Below are positions 28,959 to 38,070 of a stretch of 64,000 nt of DNA, piece by piece. The position numbers and the translations under genes are program-made. The DNA comes from Pseudogulbenkiania sp. (GTDB lineage: Bacteria > Pseudomonadota > Gammaproteobacteria > Burkholderiales > Chromobacteriaceae). The stretch covers positions 124,001 to 188,000 of the forward strand of contig JAGLBD010000001.1 of the NCBI GenBank assembly GCA_018260425.1, read 5' to 3'. Each line of letters opens with the position of its first letter. The stretch's first letter is position 1. Under the pieces are notes generated by a model. The model did no database searches. It was given only the letters and a program-made list of their open reading frames with translations, and was not told the DNA's origin.

Positions 28959-29468
28959 ATGCACGCCAACATCAAGCCGGTCAGTTTGAGGCCTTTGGTC
29001 GCACACGATGCCGGGGCGCTGTTTTCCTTGCTGGCCGATGGCGATGTTGCCACCTTCACCAGCACCATTCCTCATCCTTATCGGCCCGAGCATGCCGAAG
29101 CGTTTATCAACAGCCGAGCCAGGGACAGTGATCGTGTCGTGGCCAGGGGGATTGTCGTTGCCGGTCACGATGAGATCATGGGGGTGTGTTCGTTGAATCT
29201 TTTCGATATGCACACGGCTAACGTCGCGTTCTGGCTTGGTGAGCCGTTTCGGGGCATGGGCTATGCCACGCAAGCGGTGTTGGCCATGCTGGATCTGGCC
29301 GCTACGCTCGGGATCCACACGGTGATCGCCTCCCATGTTCAGGAAAATCACCACTCGGCGCAGGTGTTGCTGCGGTGTGGTTTCGTGCCGGCGCATCAGG
29401 ATGAGCGGGCCTTTCATGGCCGACATGCAGTATTTATCAACTACACCAGGACCCTCGCCACGCCGTGA
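28959..29468 (+). CDS. GNAT-family N-acetyltransferase (RimJ/RimL type)
   Basis: A 169-residue protein with the GNAT fold: LRPLVAHDAGALFSLL at the N-terminus, ANVAFWLGEPFRGMGYATQA carrying the acetyl-CoA pyrophosphate loop (RGMGYAT, about residues 100-106), and HVQENHHSAQVLLRCGFV, the usual N-x-x-S-x-x-x-L-x-x-x-G-F motif. The substrate cannot be predicted. GCGGGAG precedes the ATG. It ends two bases from the convergent metR gene. Confidence 0.85.
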   Translation: MHANIKPVSLRPLVAHDAGALFSLLADGDVATFTSTIPHPYRPEHAEAFINSRARDSDRVVARGIVVAGHDEIMGVCSLNLFDMHTANVAFWLGEPFRGMGYATQAVLAMLDLAATLGIHTVIASHVQENHHSAQVLLRCGFVPAHQDERAFHGRHAVFINYTRTLATP

Positions 29469-29470
29469 TC

Positions 29471-30361
29471 TCAGCGGGTGGTGCGCGCCAGATCGATAAA
29501 GGCCCGTAAGTAATCGATGCTGGTTTCTCCGTCGCGGTAGCCCAGAAAAATCTGTTTATCGATGCCATGCTCTCCCAGTCGCACCGCATGGATCGCCAGT
29601 TTGTGCGCATATTCCTCGACCAGCCAGCGCGGCAGGGCCGCCACACCACGCCCGTTCACCACCATTTGCAGCATAATGTCGGTAGTTTCGATGGGTTTGT
29701 GTCGTTTTGGATAGATCCCGGCGGGTGTCAGAAAACGGTTGTAGATGTCCAGCCGTTCTGCGGGAACCGGGTAGGTGATCAGCGTCTCGTTCTGCAAGTC
29801 TGCCGCCTTGGCGTAGGCGACTTCGCGCAGCGGGTGGTGCGGGCCGACCACCAGCACCTGCTCGTAATCGAATACCGGTTCAAAGCACAATCCTTCGCGA
29901 TACAGTGGGTCCGGAGTGACCAGCAGGTCGATCTCGTGACCATAGAGGGCGCCCATGCCGCCAAACTGGAATTTTTGTTTGACGTCGACATCCACATCCG
30001 GCCAGGCCTCCAGATACGGCGATACCACGTTCAGCAGCCATTGATAGCAGGGGTGGCATTCCATACCGATCCGCAAGGTGCCTTTCTCGCCCTTGGCAAA
30101 CTGTAGCAAGCGCTCATCGATATGCTGCAGTTGCGGCAACACGCGGTTGGCCGCGGCCAGCAGATACTCGCCGGCCTGTGTCGGGCGCAGCAGTCGTCCC
30201 TCCCGGTGCCACAGCGCCGTGCCCAGTTGTTCTTCCAGCTTGCGGATGGTGTGACTCAGTGCCGATTGGGTCAGGTGGAACCTGGCGGCGGCCGCCGTCA
30301 AGGTGCCTTCACGTGCCACTTCGCGCATGATTTCCAGATGGATGCGTTCCAGAATCGCCAT
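29471..30361 (-). CDS. metR: LysR-type methionine regulator MetR
   Basis: MetR activates metE (and often metH and other genes), with homocysteine as co-activator. The 296-residue protein has an N-terminal winged helix (TLTAAAARFHLTQSALSHTIRKL) and an effector domain with LRIGMECHPCYQWL, the cysteine-containing block typical of MetR. It continues FDYEQVLVVGPHHPL and MVVNGRGVAALP. It is divergent from metE across a 110-base region carrying a consensus MetR box, the classical metR-metE arrangement. Confidence 0.93.
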   Translation of the reverse strand: MAILERIHLEIMREVAREGTLTAAAARFHLTQSALSHTIRKLEEQLGTALWHREGRLLRPTQAGEYLLAAANRVLPQLQHIDERLLQFAKGEKGTLRIGMECHPCYQWLLNVVSPYLEAWPDVDVDVKQKFQFGGMGALYGHEIDLLVTPDPLYREGLCFEPVFDYEQVLVVGPHHPLREVAYAKAADLQNETLITYPVPAERLDIYNRFLTPAGIYPKRHKPIETTDIMLQMVVNGRGVAALPRWLVEEYAHKLAIHAVRLGEHGIDKQIFLGYRDGETSIDYLRAFIDLARTTR

Positions 30362-30372
30362 CGAACTACCTA

Positions 30373-30385
30373 TGAAAATTATTCA
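30373..30385. promoter_or_regulatory. MetR-binding box
   Basis: TGAAAATTATTCA matches the MetR consensus TGAA-N5-TTCA exactly, 12 bases from the metR start and about 87 bases before metE. It would serve metR autoregulation and metE activation. Confidence 0.8.
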
Positions 30386-30393
30386 TTGATCGT

Positions 30394-30416
30394 TGAAATA
30401 ATACCATTATTTTTCA
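30394..30416. promoter_or_regulatory. AT-rich palindrome in the metR-metE gap
   Basis: AAATAAT-ACC-ATTATTT forms 7-bp arms; with its flanks it reads TGAAATAAT...ATTATTTTTCA, ending in the same half-sites as the MetR box but with wider spacing. It could be a second, weaker MetR site or part of the overlapping promoters. Confidence 0.45.
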
Positions 30417-30471
30417 TGTCTTATGCCATATAGGATGGCTGTATTGCTCATCGAATCAGGACAGACACACC

Positions 30472-32751
30472 ATGGCAAAGACACATTCTCTGGGTTTTCC
30501 CCGCATCGGTAGTCAGCGTGAATTGAAATTCATGTTGGAGTCCTACTGGAAAGGGGAGTCCTCCCGTGAGGCCTTGCAGCAGTTGGGCGCGACGCTGCGT
30601 CAGCGTCATTGGGATCAGCAATCCGCACTGGATCTGGTGCCGGTCGGCGACTTTTCTTTCTACGATCAGGTGCTGGACATGAGCTTTACGCTGGGCAATC
30701 TGCCAGAGCGTGTCCGTGGCTTTCACGGTGATGCACTGGACAACTATTTCCGCGTTGCCCGCGGTCGCTCCGCTCAGTCGGCCTGCTGCGGCGGAGTGGC
30801 GGCGGGGGAAATGACCAAATGGTTCGATACCAACTACCACTACATTGTCCCGGAGTTCGACGCCGCCACTACCTTTGCGCTGGATGCTTCCCGTCTGCTG
30901 GAGCAACTGGCCGAAGCCCGGGCGCAAGGCATCAAGGCCAAGCCGGTCATCATCGGCCCGGTGACCTATCTGGCCATCGGCAAATCCAAAGACGACTCCG
31001 ATCGTTTGAGCCTGTTGGGGCGCCTGCTGCCCGTCTATGTCGAGTTGCTGGAGCAACTGGCTGCCAATGGCGTCGAGTGGGTACAGATCGACGAACCGAT
31101 TCTGGTCACCGAGCTGGAGCCCGCCTGGCAGCACGCCTTCAATGAGAGTTACCACGTACTGAAGAGCTGCCGTATCAAACTGTTGTTGGCCAGTTATTTC
31201 GGCAGCCTGAAGGAGAACGGCTATCTGGCCGCCAATCTGCCGGTGGCTGGCTTGCATGTGGATGCCATCAATGGCCGTGACGATGTCCTGCCGCTGCTAA
31301 ACCTGCTGCCGGCGCACAAAGTTTTGTCGCTGGGCGTGATCAATGGCCGCAATATCTGGAAAACCGATCTGGTCGCTACGCTGGACTGGCTGGAACCCCT
31401 GGCAGAAAAGCTGGGTGACCGGCTCTGGCTTGCACCGTCATGCTCGTTGCTGCATGTGCCGGTCGACCTGAATAGCGAGCAAAAGCTGGATGCCGAGGTG
31501 AAGTCATGGCTGGCCTTCGCCCTGCAAAAGCTCGACGAACTGACGGTACTGGCCCGTGCGTTGAATCAGGGTCGTGCCGCCGTGCATGCCGAATTGGCCA
31601 GTAATCAGGCGGCCATTACGGCGCGTCGCCAGTCACTGCGTGTCAATAATCCGGCGGTGAAAGCGGCGGTCGCCAATCTCACTGCCGAACTCGGTCAGCG
31701 CAACAGCCACTACCGGATTCGTGCTGAAAAACAGGCTGCACTCCTGAAGCTGCCGCTCTATCCGACCACCACCATCGGCTCCTTCCCGCAAACCGCCGCG
31801 ATTCGTCAGGCGCGTAGCGAGTTCAAGGCCGGGCGGCTGGATCAGGCCGGCTATCAGGCCGCGATGCAGCAGGAAATTGAACGCAGTGTACGGGAGCAGG
31901 AAGCCTTGGGGCTGGATGTGCTGGTGCATGGCGAAGCCGAACGCAACGATATGGTGGAGTACTTTGGCGAACAACTGGATGGCTATGTTTTCAGTCAGTT
32001 TGGCTGGGTTCAGTCCTATGGCTCACGCTGCGTTAAACCGCCCATCCTGTTTGGTGATATCAGTCGTCCACAGGCCATGACCGTAGAGTGGATCCGCTAT
32101 GCCCAGTCGCTGACTTCGCGGCCGATGAAGGGCATGCTGACCGGACCGGTCACTATCCTGAACTGGTCGTTCGTTCGCGACGATCAACCGCGAGCAGTGT
32201 CGTGCCGGCAATTGGCGCTGGCCATTCGTGCCGAAGTGCAGGATCTGGAGCAGGCTGGTGTACGGGTCATCCAGATCGACGAGGCGGCCTTGCGCGAAGG
32301 CCTGCCACTGCGCAAGGCCGAGTGGAAGCATTATCTGGACTGGTCGGTGGAATGCTTCCGTATCGCTGCCAATGGCGTGGAAGATGAAACGCAGATTCAC
32401 ACTCATATGTGCTACTCGGAGTTTAACGACATCATCCAGTCGATTGCTGCCATGGATGCCGACGTGATCACCATCGAGACGTCGCGCTCGGACATGGAAT
32501 TGCTCGATGTGTTCGATCACTTCAACTATCCAAACGAAATCGGACCTGGCGTGTACGACATCCATTCTCCGAACATTCCGACTCAGGAGCATATCGTACA
32601 ACTGATGCAGAAGGCTGCCGAGCGCATCCCGGCCGAGCGGCTGTGGGTGAATCCGGACTGCGGCCTGAAAACCCGTCAGTGGGCGGAGGTCATCCCTGCA
32701 CTGCAGAATATGGTGGCGGCGGCCAGGGAACTACGCGCGGCCCATGCCTGA
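30472..32751 (+). CDS. metE: Cobalamin-independent methionine synthase MetE
   Basis: MetE transfers the methyl group from 5-methyltetrahydropteroyl-tri-L-glutamate to homocysteine. The 759-residue protein is full length with two TIM-barrel halves. It has the N-terminal [14 protein letters not shown] and the substrate-binding [19 protein letters not shown] near residue 435. Zinc ligands appear in [10 protein letters not shown] (about residues 642-650, His and Cys) and NPDCGLKTR (about 728, Cys). AGGA lies 10 bases before the ATG. It is divergent from its activator metR. Confidence 0.98.
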   Translation: MAKTHSLGFPRIGSQRELKFMLESYWKGESSREALQQLGATLRQRHWDQQSALDLVPVGDFSFYDQVLDMSFTLGNLPERVRGFHGDALDNYFRVARGRSAQSACCGGVAAGEMTKWFDTNYHYIVPEFDAATTFALDASRLLEQLAEARAQGIKAKPVIIGPVTYLAIGKSKDDSDRLSLLGRLLPVYVELLEQLAANGVEWVQIDEPILVTELEPAWQHAFNESYHVLKSCRIKLLLASYFGSLKENGYLAANLPVAGLHVDAINGRDDVLPLLNLLPAHKVLSLGVINGRNIWKTDLVATLDWLEPLAEKLGDRLWLAPSCSLLHVPVDLNSEQKLDAEVKSWLAFALQKLDELTVLARALNQGRAAVHAELASNQAAITARRQSLRVNNPAVKAAVANLTAELGQRNSHYRIRAEKQAALLKLPLYPTTTIGSFPQTAAIRQARSEFKAGRLDQAGYQAAMQQEIERSVREQEALGLDVLVHGEAERNDMVEYFGEQLDGYVFSQFGWVQSYGSRCVKPPILFGDISRPQAMTVEWIRYAQSLTSRPMKGMLTGPVTILNWSFVRDDQPRAVSCRQLALAIRAEVQDLEQAGVRVIQIDEAALREGLPLRKAEWKHYLDWSVECFRIAANGVEDETQIHTHMCYSEFNDIIQSIAAMDADVITIETSRSDMELLDVFDHFNYPNEIGPGVYDIHSPNIPTQEHIVQLMQKAAERIPAERLWVNPDCGLKTRQWAEVIPALQNMVAAARELRAAHA

Positions 32752-32866
32752 GGACTTGTCCATTTGATAGGGCCCCCAAGGCCTGCTTCCTTACCGGGAG
32801 GCAGGCCATTCCCATTGCCGCCTGCGCGCCAATCCGTCTCTCGCTATGGCGTATTCCGTTATTGAA

Positions 32867-32883
32867 GCAGGGCAATGCCCTGC
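32867..32883. repeat. Short perfect inverted repeat
   Basis: GCAGGGCA-A-TGCCCTGC lies in the 220-base gap between metE and the next gene. A weaker hairpin built on GGCCTGC...GCAGGCC at about 32780-32806, without a T-run, may end metE transcription. No gene is seen in this gap. Confidence 0.4.
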
Positions 32884-32973
32884 CGTATCGCCCAAGGCGC
32901 TGATACTGCTGGCCGGGATCGGCAGGTAGGGTATCTCCTCCTGCACATCACACGTATGGAAAGAGAGACGGTT

Positions 32974-33441
32974 ATGTCGAACATCCCCTATCTGCTGGCA
33001 GCCGGTTGCGTCATGGCACTGACCGTGGGTCATGCCATGGCGTCGCCTCCGGACACCCATGCCTGTCCCGATGTCGCGACTATTGTCCAGCTCTGCACTG
33101 AGGAAGATGGCTGCACCTACCAGGCAACGGCCGGGAATGGCAAAAAATGGAACGGCATGAATCCTGTGGCGATGGAGAGCGATTTGGCCACGGTGGCCTT
33201 CGATAGTGCTTACATACTGAACAACCGTACGCCGAAATTCGTCGCTTGCGACTACCTCAAGAATCAGGGCGCAGGGATGAGAATGGCACTGACCCTCGAT
33301 GATCCGGCAACGCCGAACGAAAACGACTGGTTCAGTGACGTACAGCGCGATGGCAGCACCCTGCCGCGCTGTAATGGACCGGTTGCCTCGCGATGCGCCT
33401 TCACCACGCCCGTCTGGAACCGGAGCGAACAGCGCCGATAG
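32974..33441 (+). CDS. Small secreted cysteine-rich protein of unknown function
   Basis: A 155-residue protein with a signal peptide (MSNIPYLLAAGCVMALTVGHAMA) and a mature part with six cysteines (ACPD, QLCT, DGCT, VACD, PRCN and SRCA), enough for three disulfides. The layout, with an early CP motif and VACDY followed by a short hydrophobic strand, resembles DUF3757-type small periplasmic proteins, but I am not certain. ATG 32974 begins the signal peptide, with GAGAGACGG just upstream. It is monocistronic, between metE and the convergent tetR. Confidence 0.6.
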   Translation: MSNIPYLLAAGCVMALTVGHAMASPPDTHACPDVATIVQLCTEEDGCTYQATAGNGKKWNGMNPVAMESDLATVAFDSAYILNNRTPKFVACDYLKNQGAGMRMALTLDDPATPNENDWFSDVQRDGSTLPRCNGPVASRCAFTTPVWNRSEQRR

Positions 33442-33466
33442 TCGGCCCGCGCGTGGTCTTTAGCAA

Positions 33467-33513
33467 GAAAAAGGCACCCATCTGACCGGTATGCGTCGGG
33501 TGGGGGCCTTTTG
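33467..33513. terminator. Putative bidirectional terminator
   Basis: AAAAAGGCACCCA and a later TGGGGGCCTTTTG form an imperfect hairpin with A- and T-runs on both sides, between the convergent cysteine-rich protein gene and tetR. Confidence 0.6.
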
Positions 33514-33528
33514 TTTGCCAGCGGCGGC

Positions 33529-34149
33529 TTATGACCGTGCCGAACCGGCGATGCCCTCAAAGGTGATGGTCAGCATGTGCCGGACGATGGCATCGGCGCT
33601 GTAGTGACCGTACAGCTGCATGTAATCAACCGCCGGGTCGCACGTCCGCGAGTAATAGCTAAACAGAATGACATCGGTCGGCAGATCGGTGCGCAGCTCT
33701 CCCGCCTCCTTGGCGCTGTCCACGATCTGACCCAGTTGCTTGTGAAGTTTGTAGGCCCGGGTCAGGTAGCGCAGGCTCTTGGTCAGGATTTCCCGAACAT
33801 GCGGGCTGCCGGAGGGCAGAAATGGCAAGCCCCCTTCCAGCCGCTTGCGCAACGCCCATTCCAACAGGTTTTCCAGTCTTTCCCTGCTCGTCAAGGTGGG
33901 CTCTTGTCCATCCAGATACGTCAGCGCATCATCCAATAGCTGGATCATCACCTCGGTGGCCAGGTCTTCCTTTGACTTGAAATGCTTGTAAAGACTCGGT
34001 TTGGAGATGCCGACCTCGCCAGCGACGTCATCCATCGTCATCAGGTCAAACCCCTTGCTGGCCAATAAGGTTGTGGTGGCGTCCAGCACGGCTTGTTCAC
34101 GCAGCTTGAAGGTCTTGTCCTTGAAGCTGAGTTTGCTGAAAATACTCAT
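33529..34149 (-). CDS. TetR-family transcriptional regulator
   Basis: A 206-residue repressor with a standard N-terminal helix-turn-helix (ATTTLLASKGFDLMTMDDVA, GISKPSLYKHFKSKEDLA, about residues 25-65) and a helical ligand-binding C-terminal domain. It is divergent from the lipid-modification cluster at 34270-39287. A TACT-N4-AGTA palindrome lies 14 bases before its start, so it probably controls itself and that cluster. The inducer is unknown; a fatty acid or membrane-active compound is plausible from context. Confidence 0.9.
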   Translation of the reverse strand: MSIFSKLSFKDKTFKLREQAVLDATTTLLASKGFDLMTMDDVAGEVGISKPSLYKHFKSKEDLATEVMIQLLDDALTYLDGQEPTLTSRERLENLLEWALRKRLEGGLPFLPSGSPHVREILTKSLRYLTRAYKLHKQLGQIVDSAKEAGELRTDLPTDVILFSYYSRTCDPAVDYMQLYGHYSADAIVRHMLTITFEGIAGSARS

Positions 34150-34162
34150 GGGTATTGCCTTT

Positions 34163-34174
34163 TACTAATCAGTA
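34163..34174. promoter_or_regulatory. Candidate TetR-family operator
   Basis: TACTAATCAGTA has inverted arms TACT/AGTA around four bases, directly upstream of the tetR start and about 100 bases before the divergent oxidoreductase gene. An A/T-rich tract follows (CTTTTTTTCTAAA). Confidence 0.5.
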
Positions 34175-34269
34175 GCTTTTTTTCTAAAGCGGTTATATCC
34201 TGACTATAAGCAGTGTGGCCGCACGTGCCAAGTCGTTTTTACTCTGTGTCTAGTGTGTAACAGGGAGTC

Positions 34270-35556
34270 ATGGTGGAACCATCCTCGACAAGCCGCCGCG
34301 TCGCCGTGATCGGCGCGGGTATTTCAGGCATCGCCAGCGCGTGGTTGTTGGCAGCCAAACATTCCGTCACCGTGTATGAGGCCGGTGACTATGCCGGCGG
34401 GCATACCAATACGGTCGACGTGTCGGTGAATGGCCGGCAATTCGCGGTGGATACGGGTTTTCTGGTCTTTAATGAACGTACTTATCCCAATTTGATCGCG
34501 CTGTTCAAGGAACTGGGCGTGCCGTCGTGCTCCACCGACATGTCATTCGGTGTGTCAATCGATGGAGGACAGGACGAGTGGGCGGGAACCAATCTGGACA
34601 GTGTGTTTGCTCAGCGCAGCAAACTGCTGTCTCCCGCCTTTTACGGCATGTTGCGCGATATTCTGCGCTTCAATTCCGCCGCCCCGACCTATTTGGCTCA
34701 GGTGGCCGGACAGGGGATCACGCTGGGCGAACTGCTTAAACAGCATGGCTACGGCGCACGCTTCAGGGATCGCTATCTGGTGCCCATGGCGGCGGCGATC
34801 TGGTCCAGCCCCTGCAATGACATTCTGGCGTTTCCGGCGGAGACCTTCCTGCGTTTCTGCATGAATCACGGTTTGCTGCAGGTCAGCAACCGGCCGCGCT
34901 GGTTCACGGTGCCGGGCGGGGCTCGCCAGTATGTTGAACTCATGCTCAAGCGTATTGCCGATGTCCGCTTGTCCTCGCCGGTGCAGCAGGTGCGGCGTCA
35001 GGGCAATCAGGTGATCATTCGTAGCCGCCATGGTGAAGAGACCTTCGATAGCGTGATTTTTGCCACGCATGCACCGCAAACACTCGACATGCTGGTGGAT
35101 GCCAGCGCCGAGGAGCGTGAGGTATTGAGTGCGGTACGCTACCAGCCCAACACCGCGGTTTTGCACAGTGATGCGAGCTTGCTGCCTCGCCGCGAAAAAG
35201 TGTGGTCGGCCTGGAATTTCCTGGCCAGCCGCCATTCGCCCTCCGATCAAGCCGTGTGTGTCAGCTATCTGATCAACAAGCTGCAACCGTTGCCGGTTAG
35301 CACGCCGGTCATCGTCACGCTGAATCCGGTTCATGCTGTGGACCCGGCATTGGAGTACGCGCGTTTTGAGTATGAACATCCCTTGTTCGACGAAGCGGCC
35401 ATGAAGGCACAGCAGCGTTTGCCCTCCTTGCAGGGACAGCGCGGCTGCTGGTTTGCCGGTGCCTGGACCGGTTACGGCTTTCATGAGGATGGCCTGAAAT
35501 CGGCGCTGCGGGTTGCGGCGGACTTTGTTCCCCTGCCCGAGTGGGCGAGGCTTTGA
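34270..35556 (+). CDS. FAD-dependent amine-oxidase-like oxidoreductase (COG2907 type)
   Basis: A 428-residue flavoprotein with the Rossmann dinucleotide motif VAVIGAGISGIASAWLL (about residues 11-27), an acidic residue at the end of the second strand (VYEAGDYAGGHTNTV), and a C-terminal FAD-contact block CWFAGAWTGYGFHEDGLKSA. The family is related to phytoene-desaturase and amine-oxidase flavoproteins. In many proteobacteria it stands with DUF1365 and a cyclopropane-synthase-like methyltransferase, as here, so a role in unsaturated or methylated phospholipid acyl chains is likely (inference). AGGGAG precedes the ATG. The DUF1365 gene starts two bases after its stop. Confidence 0.85.
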   Translation: MVEPSSTSRRVAVIGAGISGIASAWLLAAKHSVTVYEAGDYAGGHTNTVDVSVNGRQFAVDTGFLVFNERTYPNLIALFKELGVPSCSTDMSFGVSIDGGQDEWAGTNLDSVFAQRSKLLSPAFYGMLRDILRFNSAAPTYLAQVAGQGITLGELLKQHGYGARFRDRYLVPMAAAIWSSPCNDILAFPAETFLRFCMNHGLLQVSNRPRWFTVPGGARQYVELMLKRIADVRLSSPVQQVRRQGNQVIIRSRHGEETFDSVIFATHAPQTLDMLVDASAEEREVLSAVRYQPNTAVLHSDASLLPRREKVWSAWNFLASRHSPSDQAVCVSYLINKLQPLPVSTPVIVTLNPVHAVDPALEYARFEYEHPLFDEAAMKAQQRLPSLQGQRGCWFAGAWTGYGFHEDGLKSALRVAADFVPLPEWARL

Positions 35557-35558
35557 CC

Positions 35559-36335
35559 ATGCATGATGCCTATCTTGTCCACGCCATGGTGATGCATAAA
35601 CGGCTACGTCCGACCGTGCATCGCTTCCGCTATCCGGTGTTTGCCATCCGGGTTCGGCTGTCGGCGCTGGAACGATTGAATGGTTTTTTTCTGGGGGTGA
35701 ATCGCTGGCGGCCATTGTCACTCAGAACCCGCGACTATGGCCCGCGTGACGGTTCTCCCTTATTGCCGTGGATTCGTCGCCAGTTGGCGGACATCGGCCT
35801 GTGCGATCAAGGTGAAGTCTGGCTGCAAACCTTTCCGCGTGTGTTCGGCTATGCGTTCAATCCGGTCAGTTTCTGGTATTGCCATGACACGGCGGGGCAG
35901 TTGATTGCCGTGCTGGCCGACGTGAACAATACCTTTGGTGATTATCACGGCTATCTGTTGAGCAAACGCGACGGAACGCCGATACGATCCGGTGAAACGC
36001 TGGTGTGTCGCAAGATCCTGCACGTCTCGCCCTTTTGCAAGGTGGAGGGGCTCTACCGCTTCCGGCTGGCTGAAAAGCCCGATCGGATGCTGATGCGGAT
36101 CGACTATCACGACGACGCCGGAGAGCTGATCAATACCAGTCTTTCGGGGGAGCTGCAGCCGTTGACCTCTGCTCGTGCCCTGCTTGCCATCCTGCGCCAA
36201 CCGTTACTGACGGTAGGGATAGTCTGGCGCATTGTGTGGCAAGCCTTTCGCCTGTGGCGAAAACATGTGCCGTTTCTCGGTAAATTCCCTCCCCCTGCAA
36301 CCCCCTTGAGTCATGGACAGGAAGGCTCATCATGA
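35559..36335 (+). CDS. DUF1365 family protein
   Basis: A 258-residue protein with family marks HKRLRPTVHRFRYPVFAIRV at the N-terminus, LQTFPRVFGYAFNPVSFWYC (about residues 90-109), EVNNTFGDYHGYLL-like ADVNNTFGDYHGYLL, and FHVSPF-like LHVSPFCKVEGLYRF. No enzymatic role is established for DUF1365; it almost always neighbours the flavoprotein and CFA-synthase-like genes found on either side here. I start it at ATG 35559 with GAGG upstream. Its stop overlaps the next start (ATGA). Confidence 0.85.
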   Translation: MHDAYLVHAMVMHKRLRPTVHRFRYPVFAIRVRLSALERLNGFFLGVNRWRPLSLRTRDYGPRDGSPLLPWIRRQLADIGLCDQGEVWLQTFPRVFGYAFNPVSFWYCHDTAGQLIAVLADVNNTFGDYHGYLLSKRDGTPIRSGETLVCRKILHVSPFCKVEGLYRFRLAEKPDRMLMRIDYHDDAGELINTSLSGELQPLTSARALLAILRQPLLTVGIVWRIVWQAFRLWRKHVPFLGKFPPPATPLSHGQEGSS

Positions 36336-37540
36336 CGGTTATTCATACACTGCAGACCTTGCCGGAGCCGTTGCCCGCCATGGCGCGTTTTCTGCTGGGG
36401 CAACTGGAAAAGCTCGATTCCGGCAGCTTGCGCCTGATTACCCCGGCAGGGCATGCCTTGTGGTTCGGCCGGGCTGGCGAGTCACCGCAGGCTGAATTGC
36501 GGGTGAAGGATTGGGCCGGTTGCCGAAAACTGCTGGTCGCAGGGGATATCGGTTTTGCCGAAGCCTATCGTGACGGTCTGCTGGATAGTCCCGACCTGAC
36601 GGCCTTGATGCGCCTGGCCCTGAAAAACGAGGCGACATTGAGTCCGGCCCTGGCGGGGAGTCTGCTCGCTCGCTGTTGGTATCGGCTCAAGCATTACTTG
36701 CGTCGCAACAGCCGCAAGGGCAGTCAGCGCAATATCCATGCGCATTATGATTTGGGCAACGACTTTTACCGCCTCTGGCTGGACAGCAGCTGGACCTATT
36801 CCAGCGCCTGGTTTGATGGCAATAACACCTTGCCGCTAGCGTCCGCTCAGGCGGCCAAATACCAGCGCATCTGCGACATGCTGGAGCTAAAGCCGGGTAT
36901 GCGGGTGTTGGAGATCGGTTGCGGCTGGGGCGGGTTTGCCGAGTTTGCCGCCCGACAGGGCATTTCCGTCCATGGCATCACCATTTCCCATGCCCAGCTC
37001 GAATTGGCCCGACAACGTGTGGCCGGTCAGCCGCTGGTCGAACTGGAGTGGCGTGATTACCGTGATCTGACCGGGCAATACGACGCCATTGTCTCCATTG
37101 AAATGTTTGAAGCGGTGGGCGAGAGCTACTGGAACAGCTATTTCGATACCGTCAGACAGCGGCTGCGCCCTGGCGGCAAGGCCTTGATCCAGACCATCAC
37201 CATCGATGAGTCGCGTTTCGAGCGCTATCGCAGCAGCAGCGATTTCATTCAGGAGTTCATTTTTCCGGGGGGGATGTTGCCCAGTCCGACGGTGTTCGAG
37301 GCAAGGGCCCGTCAGGCGGGTCTGGTGCTGCAAAACCGGCTGGACTTTGGTCGCGACTATGCCGAGACCTTGCGGCGGTGGCGTCATGCCTTTGAGTCGG
37401 CACTGGATGAGGTCCGCCAGCAAGGCTTCGACGAGGCCTTTATCCGCATCTGGCGCACCTACCTGTGTTACTGCGAAGCCGGCTTTGACGAAGCCACCAT
37501 CGGCGTTTCGCAGTTCCTGTTGCAGGAACACCCTGCATGA
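36332..37540 (+). CDS. Cyclopropane-fatty-acid-synthase-like SAM methyltransferase
   Basis: A 402-residue protein of the CFA synthase/mycolic methyltransferase family, which acts on double bonds of phospholipid acyl chains. Visible marks are NIHAHYDLGNDFYRLWLD (about residues 131-148), TYSSAWF, the SAM site VLEIGCGWGGFAEFAA (about 190-205), IEMFEAVGESYW, DFIQEFIFPGGMLPS and the late tyrosine/cysteine block YLCYCEAGF. E. coli Cfa reads TYSCAYF at the second motif. Cluster context favours a product other than plain cyclopropane, for example a methylated unsaturated chain, as in furan-fatty-acid pathways (inference). It overlaps both neighbours by four bases. Confidence 0.9.
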   Translation: MTVIHTLQTLPEPLPAMARFLLGQLEKLDSGSLRLITPAGHALWFGRAGESPQAELRVKDWAGCRKLLVAGDIGFAEAYRDGLLDSPDLTALMRLALKNEATLSPALAGSLLARCWYRLKHYLRRNSRKGSQRNIHAHYDLGNDFYRLWLDSSWTYSSAWFDGNNTLPLASAQAAKYQRICDMLELKPGMRVLEIGCGWGGFAEFAARQGISVHGITISHAQLELARQRVAGQPLVELEWRDYRDLTGQYDAIVSIEMFEAVGESYWNSYFDTVRQRLRPGGKALIQTITIDESRFERYRSSSDFIQEFIFPGGMLPSPTVFEARARQAGLVLQNRLDFGRDYAETLRRWRHAFESALDEVRQQGFDEAFIRIWRTYLCYCEAGFDEATIGVSQFLLQEHPA

Positions 37541-38067
37541 GCGCGGGGCGACTGCTCCGGGGACTGGCCGTGTGCCTGACTCTCGCGGCCTGCTCCTCCC
37601 CGTCGGTGGAGAACTACCGGAATAGCACGCCAACGCTGGACCTCTACCACTTCTTCGGTGGCCGGAGTCAGGCCTGGGGGATGTTTCGCGATCGCAACGG
37701 CACCGTGGTGAAACGCTTTACCGTCGCCATGGAAGGCCGGCGCGAGGGTGACAGCCTGATTCTGGATGAACGGTTTCAGTATGCCGACGGCAGTCGCCAA
37801 CAACGCGTCTGGCGCTTGCAGCCGCAGGGAAATGGCCAATGGCTCGGTACGGCGGCCGATGTGGTCGGGACGGCGCACGGGGAGGTCGCGGGGAATGCCT
37901 TGCACTGGCGTTATCAGTTGCAACTGCCGGTCGACGGTCAGCTCTACACGGTGGACTTCGATGACTGGATGTATCTGGTCGACGAACGTTCCATGCTCAA
38001 CAGCGCCCGCATGAGCAAGTTTGGCTTCACGCTGGGTGAAGTCAGCCTGTTCTTCCGCAAGGAGTAA
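37537..38067 (+). CDS. DUF3833 lipoprotein
   Basis: A 176-residue protein with a lipoprotein signal (LLRGLAVCLTLAACSS; lipobox LAAC, Cys about residue 19). The following beta-rich domain contains LDLYHFFGGRSQAWGMFRDR, RVWRLQPQGNGQWLGTAADV and WMYLVDERSMLNSARMSKFG. DUF3833 proteins regularly accompany CFA-synthase-like genes. The fold suggests lipid or hydrophobic ligand handling in the periplasm, but no function is proven. It overlaps the methyltransferase gene by four bases. Confidence 0.85.
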   Translation: MSAGRLLRGLAVCLTLAACSSPSVENYRNSTPTLDLYHFFGGRSQAWGMFRDRNGTVVKRFTVAMEGRREGDSLILDERFQYADGSRQQRVWRLQPQGNGQWLGTAADVVGTAHGEVAGNALHWRYQLQLPVDGQLYTVDFDDWMYLVDERSMLNSARMSKFGFTLGEVSLFFRKE

Positions 38068-38070
38068 GCC

